A program made the position numbers and the translations under genes. DNA of 64,000 nucleotides from Cannabis sativa (lineage: Eukaryota; Streptophyta; Magnoliopsida; Rosales; Cannabaceae), in assembly GCF_029168945.1 (NCBI RefSeq), contig NC_083604.1, forward strand, positions 10,904,812-10,968,811, written 5' to 3'. This document shows, in pieces, positions 37,118-46,802 of this stretch. The stretch's first letter is position 1, and each line of letters begins with the position of its first letter. The notes beneath the pieces were generated by a model. It had not been told where the DNA came from, made no database searches, and saw only the letters and a program-made list of their open reading frames with translations.

Positions 37118-39523
37118 ATGGCTGGAAATCACGCCAACGGAGCTAACGAGTCCATCAACATTGGGATGATGAACGTAACATTATCTGGAGCTAGAGCGCC
37201 ACCTGTGGACATCATTAATGGCGGAGTAGGGAGAAGCAATATCAGACCACTCAACCTATTCCCAGAAACGACTGACCCTCAGGTTGGGGACGCATCCACG
37301 CCACCAGCAATCATGCATTTTCCCCCCGTCACTCCGGCGGTGGTATCCGAGGGAATGATCCAGCTCACCACTGATCAATATGCTGCGATTCAGGATCAAC
37401 TTCATGCACTACAGGCTGAAGTAGATGGACAAAACCGAGCCCGACGCCCTCCTCAAGTTCCTGCTATTCGCACCGATAACCCTCAGGTAACGACTTCTAG
37501 ACGTCATACTAACCGTGTACGCATGGAACGAAGAACCAACCCTGAAGGTCTGGACCTGAACCATCCAACGTCTAGGGATCAATCCGCAAGGTATCCAAAC
37601 CAAAGCACACAGGTTGATGAAGATCCTGAACGCCGTAATCCTCGTAGCCGACCATCAAGAGACAACGATGCAGAGTCAGCCTCTTCGTCATCGCATGGTC
37701 GCACTCCAAGCAAGTACACAAGGTCCTGCTCTGTACAGACACAACAGGGAGGACGTTATCAGGTACACCGAGGTGATCTGCGTGATCATCTCAACGCAGT
37801 TTTCAGGGCACGCTCACGCGTCCCACATAATACTGAGACACTCCGTGATCCCCATGCGGACGATCAGGGTGCCAATACTTATAATAACCCGCCTACCGCG
37901 CCGATCGCGACCACTGGGATTAATGTCCCAGTAAATCTTGCCGCAGTAGTTGAAAGTCCCACAGTTGTAGCAGCCCCGACTCCTGCGGTTGGAGGGATTG
38001 ACCAAAGCATGCTTCTGCAGGCTTTGAAAATGCTCGAGCAGCAACGAAAGCCTATATATAAGTTGCATGGTACCTCGCCTTTCACTACAGAAGTGCGACA
38101 GGCTCAACTTCCAAAAGGGTTTCGTCTATCCAAATCCCTCAAATATAAAGGTACTTCTAACCCGATAGATTATCTTGAAAAATTTAATACCATAATGGAA
38201 GTGGATCAGGTACCGCAGCTCGCAAAGTGGCGCATTCTTGCGGCAACTTTCGAGGAAAATGCCCATGATTGGTTCACCCAATTACCCGAGGCATCGATAT
38301 CGACGTGGGAAACCTTCGTCGACTTATTCCTCACACATTTCCAGGCCACAATGACGTATAGGCCACCTTACACGACTTTGGCCAACATCAAACAAGAACC
38401 TGGTGAGTCTTTACAAGACTATTTTAAACGCTTTAACGCAGAAGTAACAAAGGTTGAGAAGGCTCCCGAGTCTTCGCTTGTTTGCATGTTGATAACAGGT
38501 ATCTTGCCGAGGACCGACTTTTGGAAGGAGCAACAGGCTCAAAGGCCCGAATCCTTAGTTGAATTCTTCGTCATGGCCGAACCTCACAAAAGAATCGAGA
38601 ATTCTCTACCGGAGTTAGTGAAGGGGAAGGACAAGCGCCGGTCACCCATACCGCGGTCACGATCTCGCAGTCCACGAGGAAAGAACTCCAGGGGCCGAAG
38701 CCCAAGAAGACGCAGCCCGCGAAGACAGCGAAGTCCAAAGTTGGCCAAGTCTCCTCCAAAGAAGGAATCCTCGCTGAAAAGGAAAGGTGGACCTCGCTTC
38801 GTCAACTATACGGAACTCGCAGTCCCTCGAGACCATATCTACGCGATCGAGGAAAGAAACGGAGTCTTCAAGAAGCCACCCCCCATCAGGGGAAATCGCG
38901 ACAGGAGAGACCCTAAAAAATTTTGTAAGTACCACAAGGATATTGGTCACACTACCTTAGAATGTTGGGTCTTGCAGGATGAAATCGAGGAGCTAATCCG
39001 GAGAGGGAAATTCGACAAGTATAAGAAGAGCGAGGAGAGTCGTCCCCAAGCGGATGAAAAAGGAGAAAACCAGAATGCGAGTGGCTCCAGAACACCTCGC
39101 AACATCCTGACTATAATTGGGGGACCTTATATCGCAGGGGACTCTCGCAAATTGCAAGAACGATATGCCAGAGAAGCCAAGGAGAAGCCGCTTACCAATG
39201 TGAATAATCTTAGTGAGCGGCCCGAGAAGCTGTTTAAGAAAGAATGCGACGACATCACCTTTACGGAGAGTGATGCGAGATGGGTCCATCACCCGCATTC
39301 CGATGCACTGGTGATAGTCGCCAATATTGGCGGGGATAATGTCCATCGCATACTTGTCGACAATGGAAGTTCAGTGAATCTGCTGAATTTCCAAGCATTC
39401 AAACAAATGGGATTGCAGGAGAAGGATCTGCGACCTATGACGTCGAGTATTTATGGTTTTTCGGGAGATGTCATAACAATAAAAGGAATGATCAAACTCC
39501 CAATTACTTTGGGAGCGCCGTGA
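37118..39523 (+). CDS. Tat element gag-protease polyprotein, 801 aa
   Basis: Start chosen at the first ATG after the PBS (37118, MAGNHANGANES). The frame stays open further upstream into the LTR, but that part precedes the PBS. Order: a variable N-terminus; a Retrotrans_gag core at about residues 330-460 (ENAHDWFTQLPEASISTWETF, LQDYFKRFNAEVTKVEKAPE); an arginine/serine-rich stretch at about 507-546 (RSRSRSPRGKNSRGRSPRRR); a Tat-type zinc motif CKYHKDIGHTTLEC at about 602-615; and a protease with LVDNGSSVNLL near 745, the catalytic D being followed by NGSS as in Tat proteases. It ends within the protease fold at a TGA (39521-39523) that overlaps the ATG of the next frame by one base. This gives capsid and maturation functions in virus-like particles. 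Confidence 0.92.
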   Translation: MAGNHANGANESINIGMMNVTLSGARAPPVDIINGGVGRSNIRPLNLFPETTDPQVGDASTPPAIMHFPPVTPAVVSEGMIQLTTDQYAAIQDQLHALQAEVDGQNRARRPPQVPAIRTDNPQVTTSRRHTNRVRMERRTNPEGLDLNHPTSRDQSARYPNQSTQVDEDPERRNPRSRPSRDNDAESASSSSHGRTPSKYTRSCSVQTQQGGRYQVHRGDLRDHLNAVFRARSRVPHNTETLRDPHADDQGANTYNNPPTAPIATTGINVPVNLAAVVESPTVVAAPTPAVGGIDQSMLLQALKMLEQQRKPIYKLHGTSPFTTEVRQAQLPKGFRLSKSLKYKGTSNPIDYLEKFNTIMEVDQVPQLAKWRILAATFEENAHDWFTQLPEASISTWETFVDLFLTHFQATMTYRPPYTTLANIKQEPGESLQDYFKRFNAEVTKVEKAPESSLVCMLITGILPRTDFWKEQQAQRPESLVEFFVMAEPHKRIENSLPELVKGKDKRRSPIPRSRSRSPRGKNSRGRSPRRRSPRRQRSPKLAKSPPKKESSLKRKGGPRFVNYTELAVPRDHIYAIEERNGVFKKPPPIRGNRDRRDPKKFCKYHKDIGHTTLECWVLQDEIEELIRRGKFDKYKKSEESRPQADEKGENQNASGSRTPRNILTIIGGPYIAGDSRKLQERYAREAKEKPLTNVNNLSERPEKLFKKECDDITFTESDARWVHHPHSDALVIVANIGGDNVHRILVDNGSSVNLLNFQAFKQMGLQEKDLRPMTSSIYGFSGDVITIKGMIKLPITLGAP

Positions 39524-41928
39524 TGCCCAAGTTAATGGTAGATTTTGCAGTAATCGACCAGTACTCAGCGTATAACGCCGTAATTGGTCGACCAATCCTG
39601 AAAGAGATGAAGATCATAACCTCGATCTATTATCTGACAATGAAGTTCCCTACTCCCGCTGGAGTAGGTTCTGTGCGGGGATTCCAATCAGAATCGCGAG
39701 AATGTTACAACGCAGCAGTTAAACTCGCAGAGAAAAGGACGGTAAATGTTATCTACTTTTTGGAGGCACCACCTCCTCGCCAGGAGATCCTCGGAATCGA
39801 GGAAGTGCCACATATAGATGAACCAGACTTGGATCCAAGAATCCTCGATCACATCGCCGCAGCCCAAGCCGCGGAAGACACAATTGAGGTACCTATAGAT
39901 CCTGTAGATAATAGCAAAGTTTTAAAAATTGGTTCTAAATTAAATTTTCAGCTGCTAGAACAATTAACGACCTTTTTAAAGCAAAATCTTGATGTTTTTG
40001 CTTGGAAACACTCAGATATGGTCGGGATATCTCCGCAAGTCATGTGTCATCGCTTGAACATTGACCCCGAGGTGCGAGGTGTCCGACAAAAGCGCCATAA
40101 AATGGACCTCGCGAGGTACCAAGCACTAAAAGAAGAAGTCGACCGCCTCCTTGCCTGCGGCTTTATACGGGAGTCGTTTTACCCCAACTGGTTAGCGAAC
40201 CCCGTACTCGTGCCAAAGCCTAATGGCTCATGGCGCACATGTGTTGACTTTACAGATCTAAACAAAGCCTGTCCCAAAGACAGCTTTCCCCTTCCTAGCA
40301 TTGACCAGCTCATTGATGCCACTGCAGGTCACGAACTCTTGAGTTTCATGGACGCATACTCGGGATATAATCAAATCCCGATGTATGAACCAGACCAGGA
40401 GCGTACCTCGTTCATTACTGATCGAGGACTATACTGTTACAAAGTAATGCCTTTTGGTTTAATAACCGCAGGTGCGACTTATCAAAGGCTAGTGAACATG
40501 ATGTTCGCTGATCTCATTGGAAAAACCATGGAGGTATATGTTGACGATATGCTCGTGAAATCTCAACGTGCGAAGGACCATATTGCCCACTTACAGAACA
40601 TGTTTGATATACTACGACGGTATAAGATGCGTTTAAATCCACTGAAATGCGTCTTTGGAGTTGGCTCTGGGAAATTCCTCGGGTTCATGGTTAATCAGCG
40701 AGGAATAGAAGCCAATCCCGCGAAGATCAGGGCATTGGTGGAAATGCCATCACCAACCAAGCCAAAGGAGGTTCAAAGCCTCACAGGTAAAGTCGCAGCT
40801 TTAAACCGCTTTATATCCAGATCTTCTGATAAGTGCAAGGAGTTTTTTCAGATTTTGAAAGGCAACAAAAAGTTCCATTGGGACGAAAAGTGCGAGCAGG
40901 CCTTTCAAGCTTTAAAAATACACTTGGGGAAACCTCCGATCTTGTCAAAGCCACTGTTCGGTGAAGTCCTATCCGTCTATTTAGTCGTGTCAGAATATGC
41001 GATTAGTTCGGTACTAATACGCGAGGACCAAGGACGCCAATACCCGGTGTATTATGTCAGTAAGCGATTACTGGATGCTGAGACGCGTTATCCCCAAATG
41101 GAGAAGTTGGCTTTCGCCTTGATAATATCTTCAAGAAAATTGCGACCTTATTTCCAGGCTCACAGCATTGAAGTTTTGACGAACTACCCATTAAGACAAG
41201 TTCTAGCGAAACCAGAAGCATCAGGGAGATTGTTAAAATGGGCGATGGAGTTGAGTCAGTTCGACATCAAGTATAAACCAAGAACTGCGATCAAGGGGCA
41301 AGCCTTGGCAGATTTTATACTTGAATTCCCCAGCACCGAGGTAGCACTCATAGAAGACAGAAGCGACATTGCTATAGCAAATAGAGAAACGTGGACATTG
41401 TACGCCGATGGAGCCTTAAATAGCGAAGGTTTTGGTAGTGGGATCTTGTTAATCAGTCCCAATAATTTCAAGGTACACGTTACTTTACGTTTTGAATTTT
41501 CTGCATCTAATAATGAAGCCGAGTATGAAGCTTTAATCGCAGGATTAAAACTCGCTCTCGAGATGAAAGTCGAGTATCTTCAGGCTTTTAGCGACTCCCA
41601 AATCGTGGTATGTCAGGTGAATGGAGAATATCTAACAAGAGGCGGGAGATTGGTTAAATACTTAGCCATTGTCTGCGAAATGATGCAAAAGTTTAAAAAA
41701 ATAGTCGTGTCTCGAGTACCGCGTGCTCAAAATTCACACGCAGACGCATTGGCCCGTTTTGCCTCAACTAGAGAAGCCGAATTGCTCGATGTGATTCCGG
41801 TAGACGTATTGGCTCACCCAACTATAAATCAAGAAGTGATCATGGAAATAGATACCGTTCAGGAGATTACCTGGATGACTCCTATCCTCGCATATCTGGA
41901 AAAGGGCTCTTGCCTGATGATAAAATAG
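39523..41928 (+). CDS. Tat element pol: end of protease, RT, RNase H and archaeal-type RNase H
   Basis: The first in-frame ATG is at 39523, giving 801 aa, although it may be reached by frameshift rather than a fresh start. It opens with the protease C-terminus (FAVIDQYSAYNAVIGRPIL). The RT shows VPKPNGSWRTCVDFTDLNKA, DAYSGYNQI, PFGLITAGATYQ and catalytic YVDD at residues 339-342. The first RNase H/connection region follows (KKFHWDEKCEQAF, YYVSKRL). A second RNase H at about 625-745 has LYADGALNSEG, NNEAEYEALIAG and FSDSQIVVCQV, with D, E and D in the expected places, and ends NSHADALARFAS. This duplicate RNase H is a hallmark of the Tat lineage. The frame closes at 41928, where a one-base shift separates it from integrase. 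Confidence 0.92.
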   Translation: MPKLMVDFAVIDQYSAYNAVIGRPILKEMKIITSIYYLTMKFPTPAGVGSVRGFQSESRECYNAAVKLAEKRTVNVIYFLEAPPPRQEILGIEEVPHIDEPDLDPRILDHIAAAQAAEDTIEVPIDPVDNSKVLKIGSKLNFQLLEQLTTFLKQNLDVFAWKHSDMVGISPQVMCHRLNIDPEVRGVRQKRHKMDLARYQALKEEVDRLLACGFIRESFYPNWLANPVLVPKPNGSWRTCVDFTDLNKACPKDSFPLPSIDQLIDATAGHELLSFMDAYSGYNQIPMYEPDQERTSFITDRGLYCYKVMPFGLITAGATYQRLVNMMFADLIGKTMEVYVDDMLVKSQRAKDHIAHLQNMFDILRRYKMRLNPLKCVFGVGSGKFLGFMVNQRGIEANPAKIRALVEMPSPTKPKEVQSLTGKVAALNRFISRSSDKCKEFFQILKGNKKFHWDEKCEQAFQALKIHLGKPPILSKPLFGEVLSVYLVVSEYAISSVLIREDQGRQYPVYYVSKRLLDAETRYPQMEKLAFALIISSRKLRPYFQAHSIEVLTNYPLRQVLAKPEASGRLLKWAMELSQFDIKYKPRTAIKGQALADFILEFPSTEVALIEDRSDIAIANRETWTLYADGALNSEGFGSGILLISPNNFKVHVTLRFEFSASNNEAEYEALIAGLKLALEMKVEYLQAFSDSQIVVCQVNGEYLTRGGRLVKYLAIVCEMMQKFKKIVVSRVPRAQNSHADALARFASTREAELLDVIPVDVLAHPTINQEVIMEIDTVQEITWMTPILAYLEKGSCLMIK

Positions 41929-43106
41929 AAGCAAGAAAGTTGCGACAACGAGCTGCCCGTTATGTGATATATGACCAAAGGTTGTATCACAGGAGTTTTA
42001 GTCAACCTCTTCTCAAATGTATCAGCGGAGAGGATTGTGGTTACATACTTCGTGAGGTACACGAGGGGATTTGTGGCAATCATACCGGAGGTAACTCCCT
42101 TGCATTAAAAATCATGCGGCAAGGATATTACTGGCCAACTTTGGGACAAGATGCCCTCGCGTTTGCGAAGAAGTGTGACAGGTGTCAGCGAATAGCCACA
42201 TATACCCACCAACCTTCAAGTAACCTCCATTCTATCACAAGTCCATGGCCCTTTGCAATATGGAGAATTGATCTAATCGGCGAGTTACCCAAAGGGAAAG
42301 GTGGAGTCAAATATGCGGTAGTCGCAGTAGATTACTTCACGAAGTGGGCCGAAGCCAAAGCACTCGCAACCATCACAGCAACAAAATTGCGCGAGTTTGT
42401 CTATACCTCCATCATTTGTCGCTTCGGCATTCCGCACAAACTCATCTCAGACAATGGAAGACAGTTTGATTGCAAAGAGATGCCACAACTATGCGATGAT
42501 TTGGGAATCAAGAAGGCATTCTCCGCAGTTGCTTACCCGCAGAGTAATGGACAAACTGAAGTTGTTAATAAAATAATCAAGCACACCATAAAAGGGAAAC
42601 TAGAAGATTGCAAAGGGGCTTGGCCAGACGAGTTACCGCAAGTCCTATGGTCTTATAATACAACTCCTCGATCTACAACTGGCAAAACACCCTTCTCACT
42701 TTCTTACGGGTGCGAGGCCATGTTGCCAGTTGAGATTGGGGCAGGTTCCCTACGCAGAGATATTTTCAACATCTCGCAGAACAACGATAAACAGCTATTC
42801 TGCCTTGATCTTTTGGAGGAAAAGCGTGACCAAGCGCACTTAAAAAATGCGGCTTACCAGCAGCGAACTGAAAGATACTTTAACTCCAAGGTGAAAGTAA
42901 AAGCCCTGCGAGCAGGAGACTTGGTCCTTAGAAGAGTAATGCCAAATACCAAAAACCCGTTACATGGGGTCTTTGGGGATAATTGGGAAGGACCATATCT
43001 CATCGCAGAAAAAATTGGTGATGCCACATACCAACTCGCAACACTCGATGGAACTGCAATTCCACGAGCTTGGAATGGCGAGAGTTTAAAATTATATTAT
43101 CAATAG
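41910..43106 (+). CDS. Tat element integrase, about 398 aa, in a shifted frame
   Basis: The frame continues the pol sequence (PDDKIEARKLRQRAARYVIYD) after a one-base shift near 41900-41910 and has no ATG at its start. The HHCC zinc domain is HEGICGNHTGGN...CDRCQR. The DDE core has D in WRIDLIGELPKG, D in LISDNGRQFD and E in SNGQTEVVNK, followed by PQVLWSYNTTPRSTTGKTPF. The C-terminus is of GPF/Y type (NWEGPYLIAEKIGDATYQLATLDG). It would insert the cDNA. All catalytic residues are present, but without frameshifting or repair it would not be made as part of pol. Confidence 0.92.
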   Translation: MPDDKIEARKLRQRAARYVIYDQRLYHRSFSQPLLKCISGEDCGYILREVHEGICGNHTGGNSLALKIMRQGYYWPTLGQDALAFAKKCDRCQRIATYTHQPSSNLHSITSPWPFAIWRIDLIGELPKGKGGVKYAVVAVDYFTKWAEAKALATITATKLREFVYTSIICRFGIPHKLISDNGRQFDCKEMPQLCDDLGIKKAFSAVAYPQSNGQTEVVNKIIKHTIKGKLEDCKGAWPDELPQVLWSYNTTPRSTTGKTPFSLSYGCEAMLPVEIGAGSLRRDIFNISQNNDKQLFCLDLLEEKRDQAHLKNAAYQQRTERYFNSKVKVKALRAGDLVLRRVMPNTKNPLHGVFGDNWEGPYLIAEKIGDATYQLATLDGTAIPRAWNGESLKLYYQ

Positions 43107-43472
43107 TACTCGTATTATTAAACTATGGTCACTCTTATACTTAGATATTTTTCATACAAAAAAAAATCATAAGTATAGAGGGGTATATATATGCCAGAAT
43201 GTACTATTGATTGTTAAATTTTCAAAATTTTATCAAAAGACTTGTAAATATTTCTACTTATTACACCAAGCTGTAATTAAAGTCGCAGATATATATATTG
43301 AAAACGCGAGTACCCGTGTACTGCGAGAATGTTAAAGGATAATTATCCCCGCGAGGATATAAATTTGTCCAAAATAAAAAGAGAATTTGTCTAAGTACAA
43401 AGCGCGAGTACCCATGTACCGCATAAAAAAAAGTAAAATTAAAAAGCATAACAGTTTTAACATAGAGGAAAA
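43107..43472. other. convergent 3' ends of pol and the antisense gene
   Basis: A 366-bp AT-rich gap between the integrase stop and the antisense stop. It contains a diverged direct repeat, gcgagtacccgtgtactgcg (about 43307) and gcgagtacccatgtaccgc (about 43402). Polyadenylation signals for both transcripts should lie here. I could not assign them firmly. Confidence 0.5.
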
Positions 43473-45561
43473 TCAAGCATCTGGAACAACAGGAGCAGTC
43501 TCATCCGCGACTTTGCTGATGACCTCATTCTCGGCTTCCTCAACATCCGCACCCTCGACCTCTTCAGGAAGGTTCCCTCCACCACCTTGGGTTTGAGTAG
43601 GCGACATAGCGCGAAAAGCCTCAGCCATCTCAGCGGCTTCTGCTCCGAGGATCGAGAAGTCGAAGTCTGGGACTTTGGAAAGAGTGGTGTAAATATAATC
43701 AGAAACTGCCTGATCATATTGTTTCTTCCCATTCTCTTTCTCAGTCTCCAAGTCGCGAGTCATCTCCTCGATCTTCGCCCGCGAGTTCTTGGCCTCGAGC
43801 TCAGCCTGCTCCTTAGCTTTGCAAAGTTCTTCAAGCTCTTTATCCTTTCTAGCCGCCTCTTGCTTCAGCCTCTTCATGTTCTCCTGAAGCTGGGCATTGT
43901 GCCTCCTCAGCGAGTCAGCTTCCTTCGAACCAGCAACAGCAGCTTTTATGAACAGGGTTATCGACTGCGAGGCTAACTCCACAGAGCGCGAAACAAGCTC
44001 CTCAGAAGGGATCTTCTCCGCCTTGGACATGAACTCCTCGCCCACGAACTTCTCCTGCATGGCCAGAAAGTCGCGAGCTTTGACAGTTGGCTCGATCAGG
44101 ACTTTCTTCCCCTTGTCCTGCGTGGTCTTGGCCAGCTTCTTGGAAGAATCTGCGACAAGAGTAGCCACCACATCGCTCTTCCTCTTCTGGGCGACAACAG
44201 GCAAGGTCGTCGTTACTCCACCCTTCGGCTTAATCTTAAGGACGGGCGCGGACTTCAAAAAGTCATCTCTGCGAGGATAAATGAAAGATAAGTATAAATA
44301 AAACTCAAGACATCAGTTTATAACAAGAGATAAATTACCTGAGGTTGGTCGAGAAGTTTTCTTGGAGAGGCGTTTGTCTATCCGCTCTTGTTGCCTCTCA
44401 GACGGTTCTTTGTATACTGGCTCTCTTTGAAGACTTGCGTTCTCTGGAATCAGTTGGTGTTCTCGCAGCTTGGCCGTCGTACACAGTAATCGCCAGTCAC
44501 GATCTTGTACCGAAAGACTCCCAAGGATTTTGACTGTTTCTCTGCGAGTTGCGTCGAGTGCCAGTCGAGCTGGTCTATTTGCGAGAACAAGAAAGAGCGA
44601 GTCAGCATAAGATCTCAAAGTAATTCAGAAAATGCCTAAGTTAAAAAACATGCGACATACTAGGTCTACGATTAAAGTCAGTTCTAATCCCAGGGACTTT
44701 AAAGACGTAGAACCACTTCGATTTCCAGTCCCCCATGTTCGACACCATTCCTTCTACTCCATTGATCTCAGAAGTCGCCCATTTGCTAAAACAGTAGAAG
44801 CCGTTATGAAGACCTACGCTTTTTATGTCGTAGAAATAGCTGAACTCTTCTACTGAGGGAGCCCTATGAACATACTCCATATACATCGCATAGAAGGCTA
44901 GGGCAGTGCGATAACTGTTCGGAGTTAGTTGAAAAGGTGATACATCGTATCGCCTGAGAATAACTGCGATGAAAGGATGGAAGGGGACCAATACCCCACA
45001 TCGGAGAATGGGTATTGAGACTACCACATCCTCTGTGGGAATAATCGCAGGATTGGTAAACGGGAGATGTGCCCTCTGGGACGGTTTCGGTCGCTGAAAC
45101 GCAAGTCGCAGCAGATTTAACCTCACAAAGGTGGTGAAATCTGATTTGGTAACCCTCGAGATCAGATCTTCACACGTGAAGGGCTCGTTCAGCTGAGTGT
45201 CGTCAACCGAGTCCGTCCCGCTCCCTTCCGCCTCTTCTTCATCTTCGCCTGACTCGCGAGCTGGGGCCGTCCATTCATCGTCCATCTCCTCGACCTCGAC
45301 GTCAGGAGCATGCCTCGAGTGAATAAGGTAGTCGCGGGCCGACACCATGGACTCACTATCTCGAATGTCGATGGTCCCAGGCTCGGCAAGTTCCTGCACC
45401 ATTCTTTCGATGTCTGCAGAAGACATCGGGCCTAGCTCTATTGGTGCGGCCTCCTCTTCTGAAATCGAGGTTGGGAGAAAGCTGTCTTCCTCCTGGTCAA
45501 CTTCGCCATCGAATGCACGGCCTCCAGAGCCGAGCTGGTGGCTATCCGACAAGTCGCTCAT
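43473..45561 (-). CDS. spliced antisense gene of the Tat element: PF04195-like domain plus coiled coil, 641 aa
   Basis: Minus strand, three coding exons: 45561-44661, 44569-44339, 44266-43473. Introns are GT-AG and the joined frame stays open for 1926 nt. The ATG (MSDLSDSHQLG) follows a TTTCAG acceptor, so a 5' UTR intron ends right at the start codon. Residues 1-170 are acidic. Residues 185-300 (GVLVPFHPFIAVILRRYDVS, LTPNSYRTALAFYAMYMEY, FSYFYDIKS, WKSKWFYVFKV) resemble PF04195 (putative gypsy-type transposon domain). About 475-555 is a charged coiled coil (ADSLRRHNAQLQENMKRLKQ and onward). The tail is acidic. It lies tail-to-tail with integrase. Antisense genes after pol are known in some Tat elements, such as Grande, and their role is unknown. 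Function here is not known. Splice sites were chosen to keep the frame and are predictions. Confidence 0.8.
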
Positions 45562-46490
45562 CTGAAAGATAGAAGATCTTTTCAGCGTGATGAATGTGTG
45601 AAAAACAAACATAAGTGATCTCACCCGCATTAAAATTATAGAATCGCAGTTGCCAGAATAGTCAGCATTCTTGCGAATGCTGACCACCCAATTTGTATGC
45701 GAGTTGAAACGCGAGTAAGTCGCGCATCCTGGGCCAAGCGATATGTCTCCAGGAACGGCTGGGAGAAACTCAGTTACTCAAGGAGCATGCGTTCCCAGGC
45801 ATGACCCTGAAATTACTGAGTTACTCCCACCGTTCCGAGACTACCTATCAGCCAAGGAGTACGCTCATTTGAATATCAACGCATGTTGCAAATGGCTGGG
45901 TGTATCTCAGTATCTCAAGGGGCATATAATCGCATATATGACCATTAGAATACTGAGACGCACCCACCATTTGGAATAGCTATTAATACTCTCGCAATTC
46001 AACCCACAACATATAAAATCCTAAAAAGTTAGCTAAATAGTCAAAGGTAAATAAGTTCTATCAGTGTGCGAGTATTCGAACTGTGCATCCGAATACCCAC
46101 GAGTATTCAAAGTATGAAACAGCGTCTATTTAAATGGTTCTTACACAGTATGCGGTTATTCCAAATTACAGGTCATTTTTCATAAAATTACCCAGTTTTT
46201 TACCCAAAGAATATAACCTCATACATATCCCTTACAAACATGCATTTTCTAAAAGCCCCAAAATACCAAAAACCAGAATGAACACCCTTTCTCAAATACA
46301 GAAAACAAGAAATACATTGGAACTCGAAACTAACCTTTAGTTTGGCAAGTTGTTCCTGCGGTTACTCTTGATTGCTTCTGAGATTGAAGGATGCTTTAGA
46401 TGAACGGTAGAAATCTGAACAAAAGGTGAGAATGGTTTTTGAAGTTTCTGTAAGGGAGAGAGGAAGTTAAGAAACAAGAGGGAAAAATAG
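45562..46490 (-). other. 5' UTR exon and intron of the antisense gene (predicted)
   Basis: A probable non-coding exon, about 46485-46335, ends AACTAAAG before GTTAG. The intron would be 46334-45562 and ends TCTATCTTTCAG immediately before the ATG. The exon is pyrimidine-rich near its start, as in plant leaders. The plus-strand open frame 45743-45979 in the intron looks like chance. Confidence 0.5.
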
Positions 46491-46513
46491 GGAGTTTGAT
46501 TCGTATCAAAGGG

Positions 46514-46521
46514 TTTAAATA
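46514..46521 (-). promoter_or_regulatory. TATA box for the antisense gene
   Basis: On the minus strand GGGTATTTAAACCC contains TATTTAAA about 30 bases before the predicted leader. It is close to the 3' LTR, about 280 bp inside it. This supports an own promoter rather than read-through. Confidence 0.5.
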
Positions 46522-46786
46522 CCCATATCCCTCATTAATTGGGATTACGACACGTGGCGACTGGGATGCCTAAGGTCGCCCAATCCAACGGCCAACCATG
46601 GCCACGCCTACACGAAAACCAAGGAGTTTTAAGTGACGTGGCACCATAAATGCAATAAAAGGTAATAATTACAGCCGTCATTTTTCGAAACCCTCGATGG
46701 GACAACCGAAAGGTCACCTCCTCGTGACAACCCTTCGCCTGTCTCTCGAGTAATAGTTTCCCTCTGTGACCGCACCTGTCACATCG

Positions 46787-46802
46787 CAAAACTAGGGGCA
46801 TG
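46787..46802 (+). other. polypurine tract region of the Tat element
   Basis: aaaactaggggcatg lies directly before the 3' LTR, in the position where plus-strand priming starts in LTR elements. Confidence 0.6.

Noticed and set aside
38571..39346. minus-strand open frames under gag
   Set aside because: Shadows of the gag-protease frame. The sense strand has clear motifs.
43587..44280. plus-strand open frames opposite the antisense gene
   Set aside because: They mirror the spliced minus-strand gene, and their residues show no domain.
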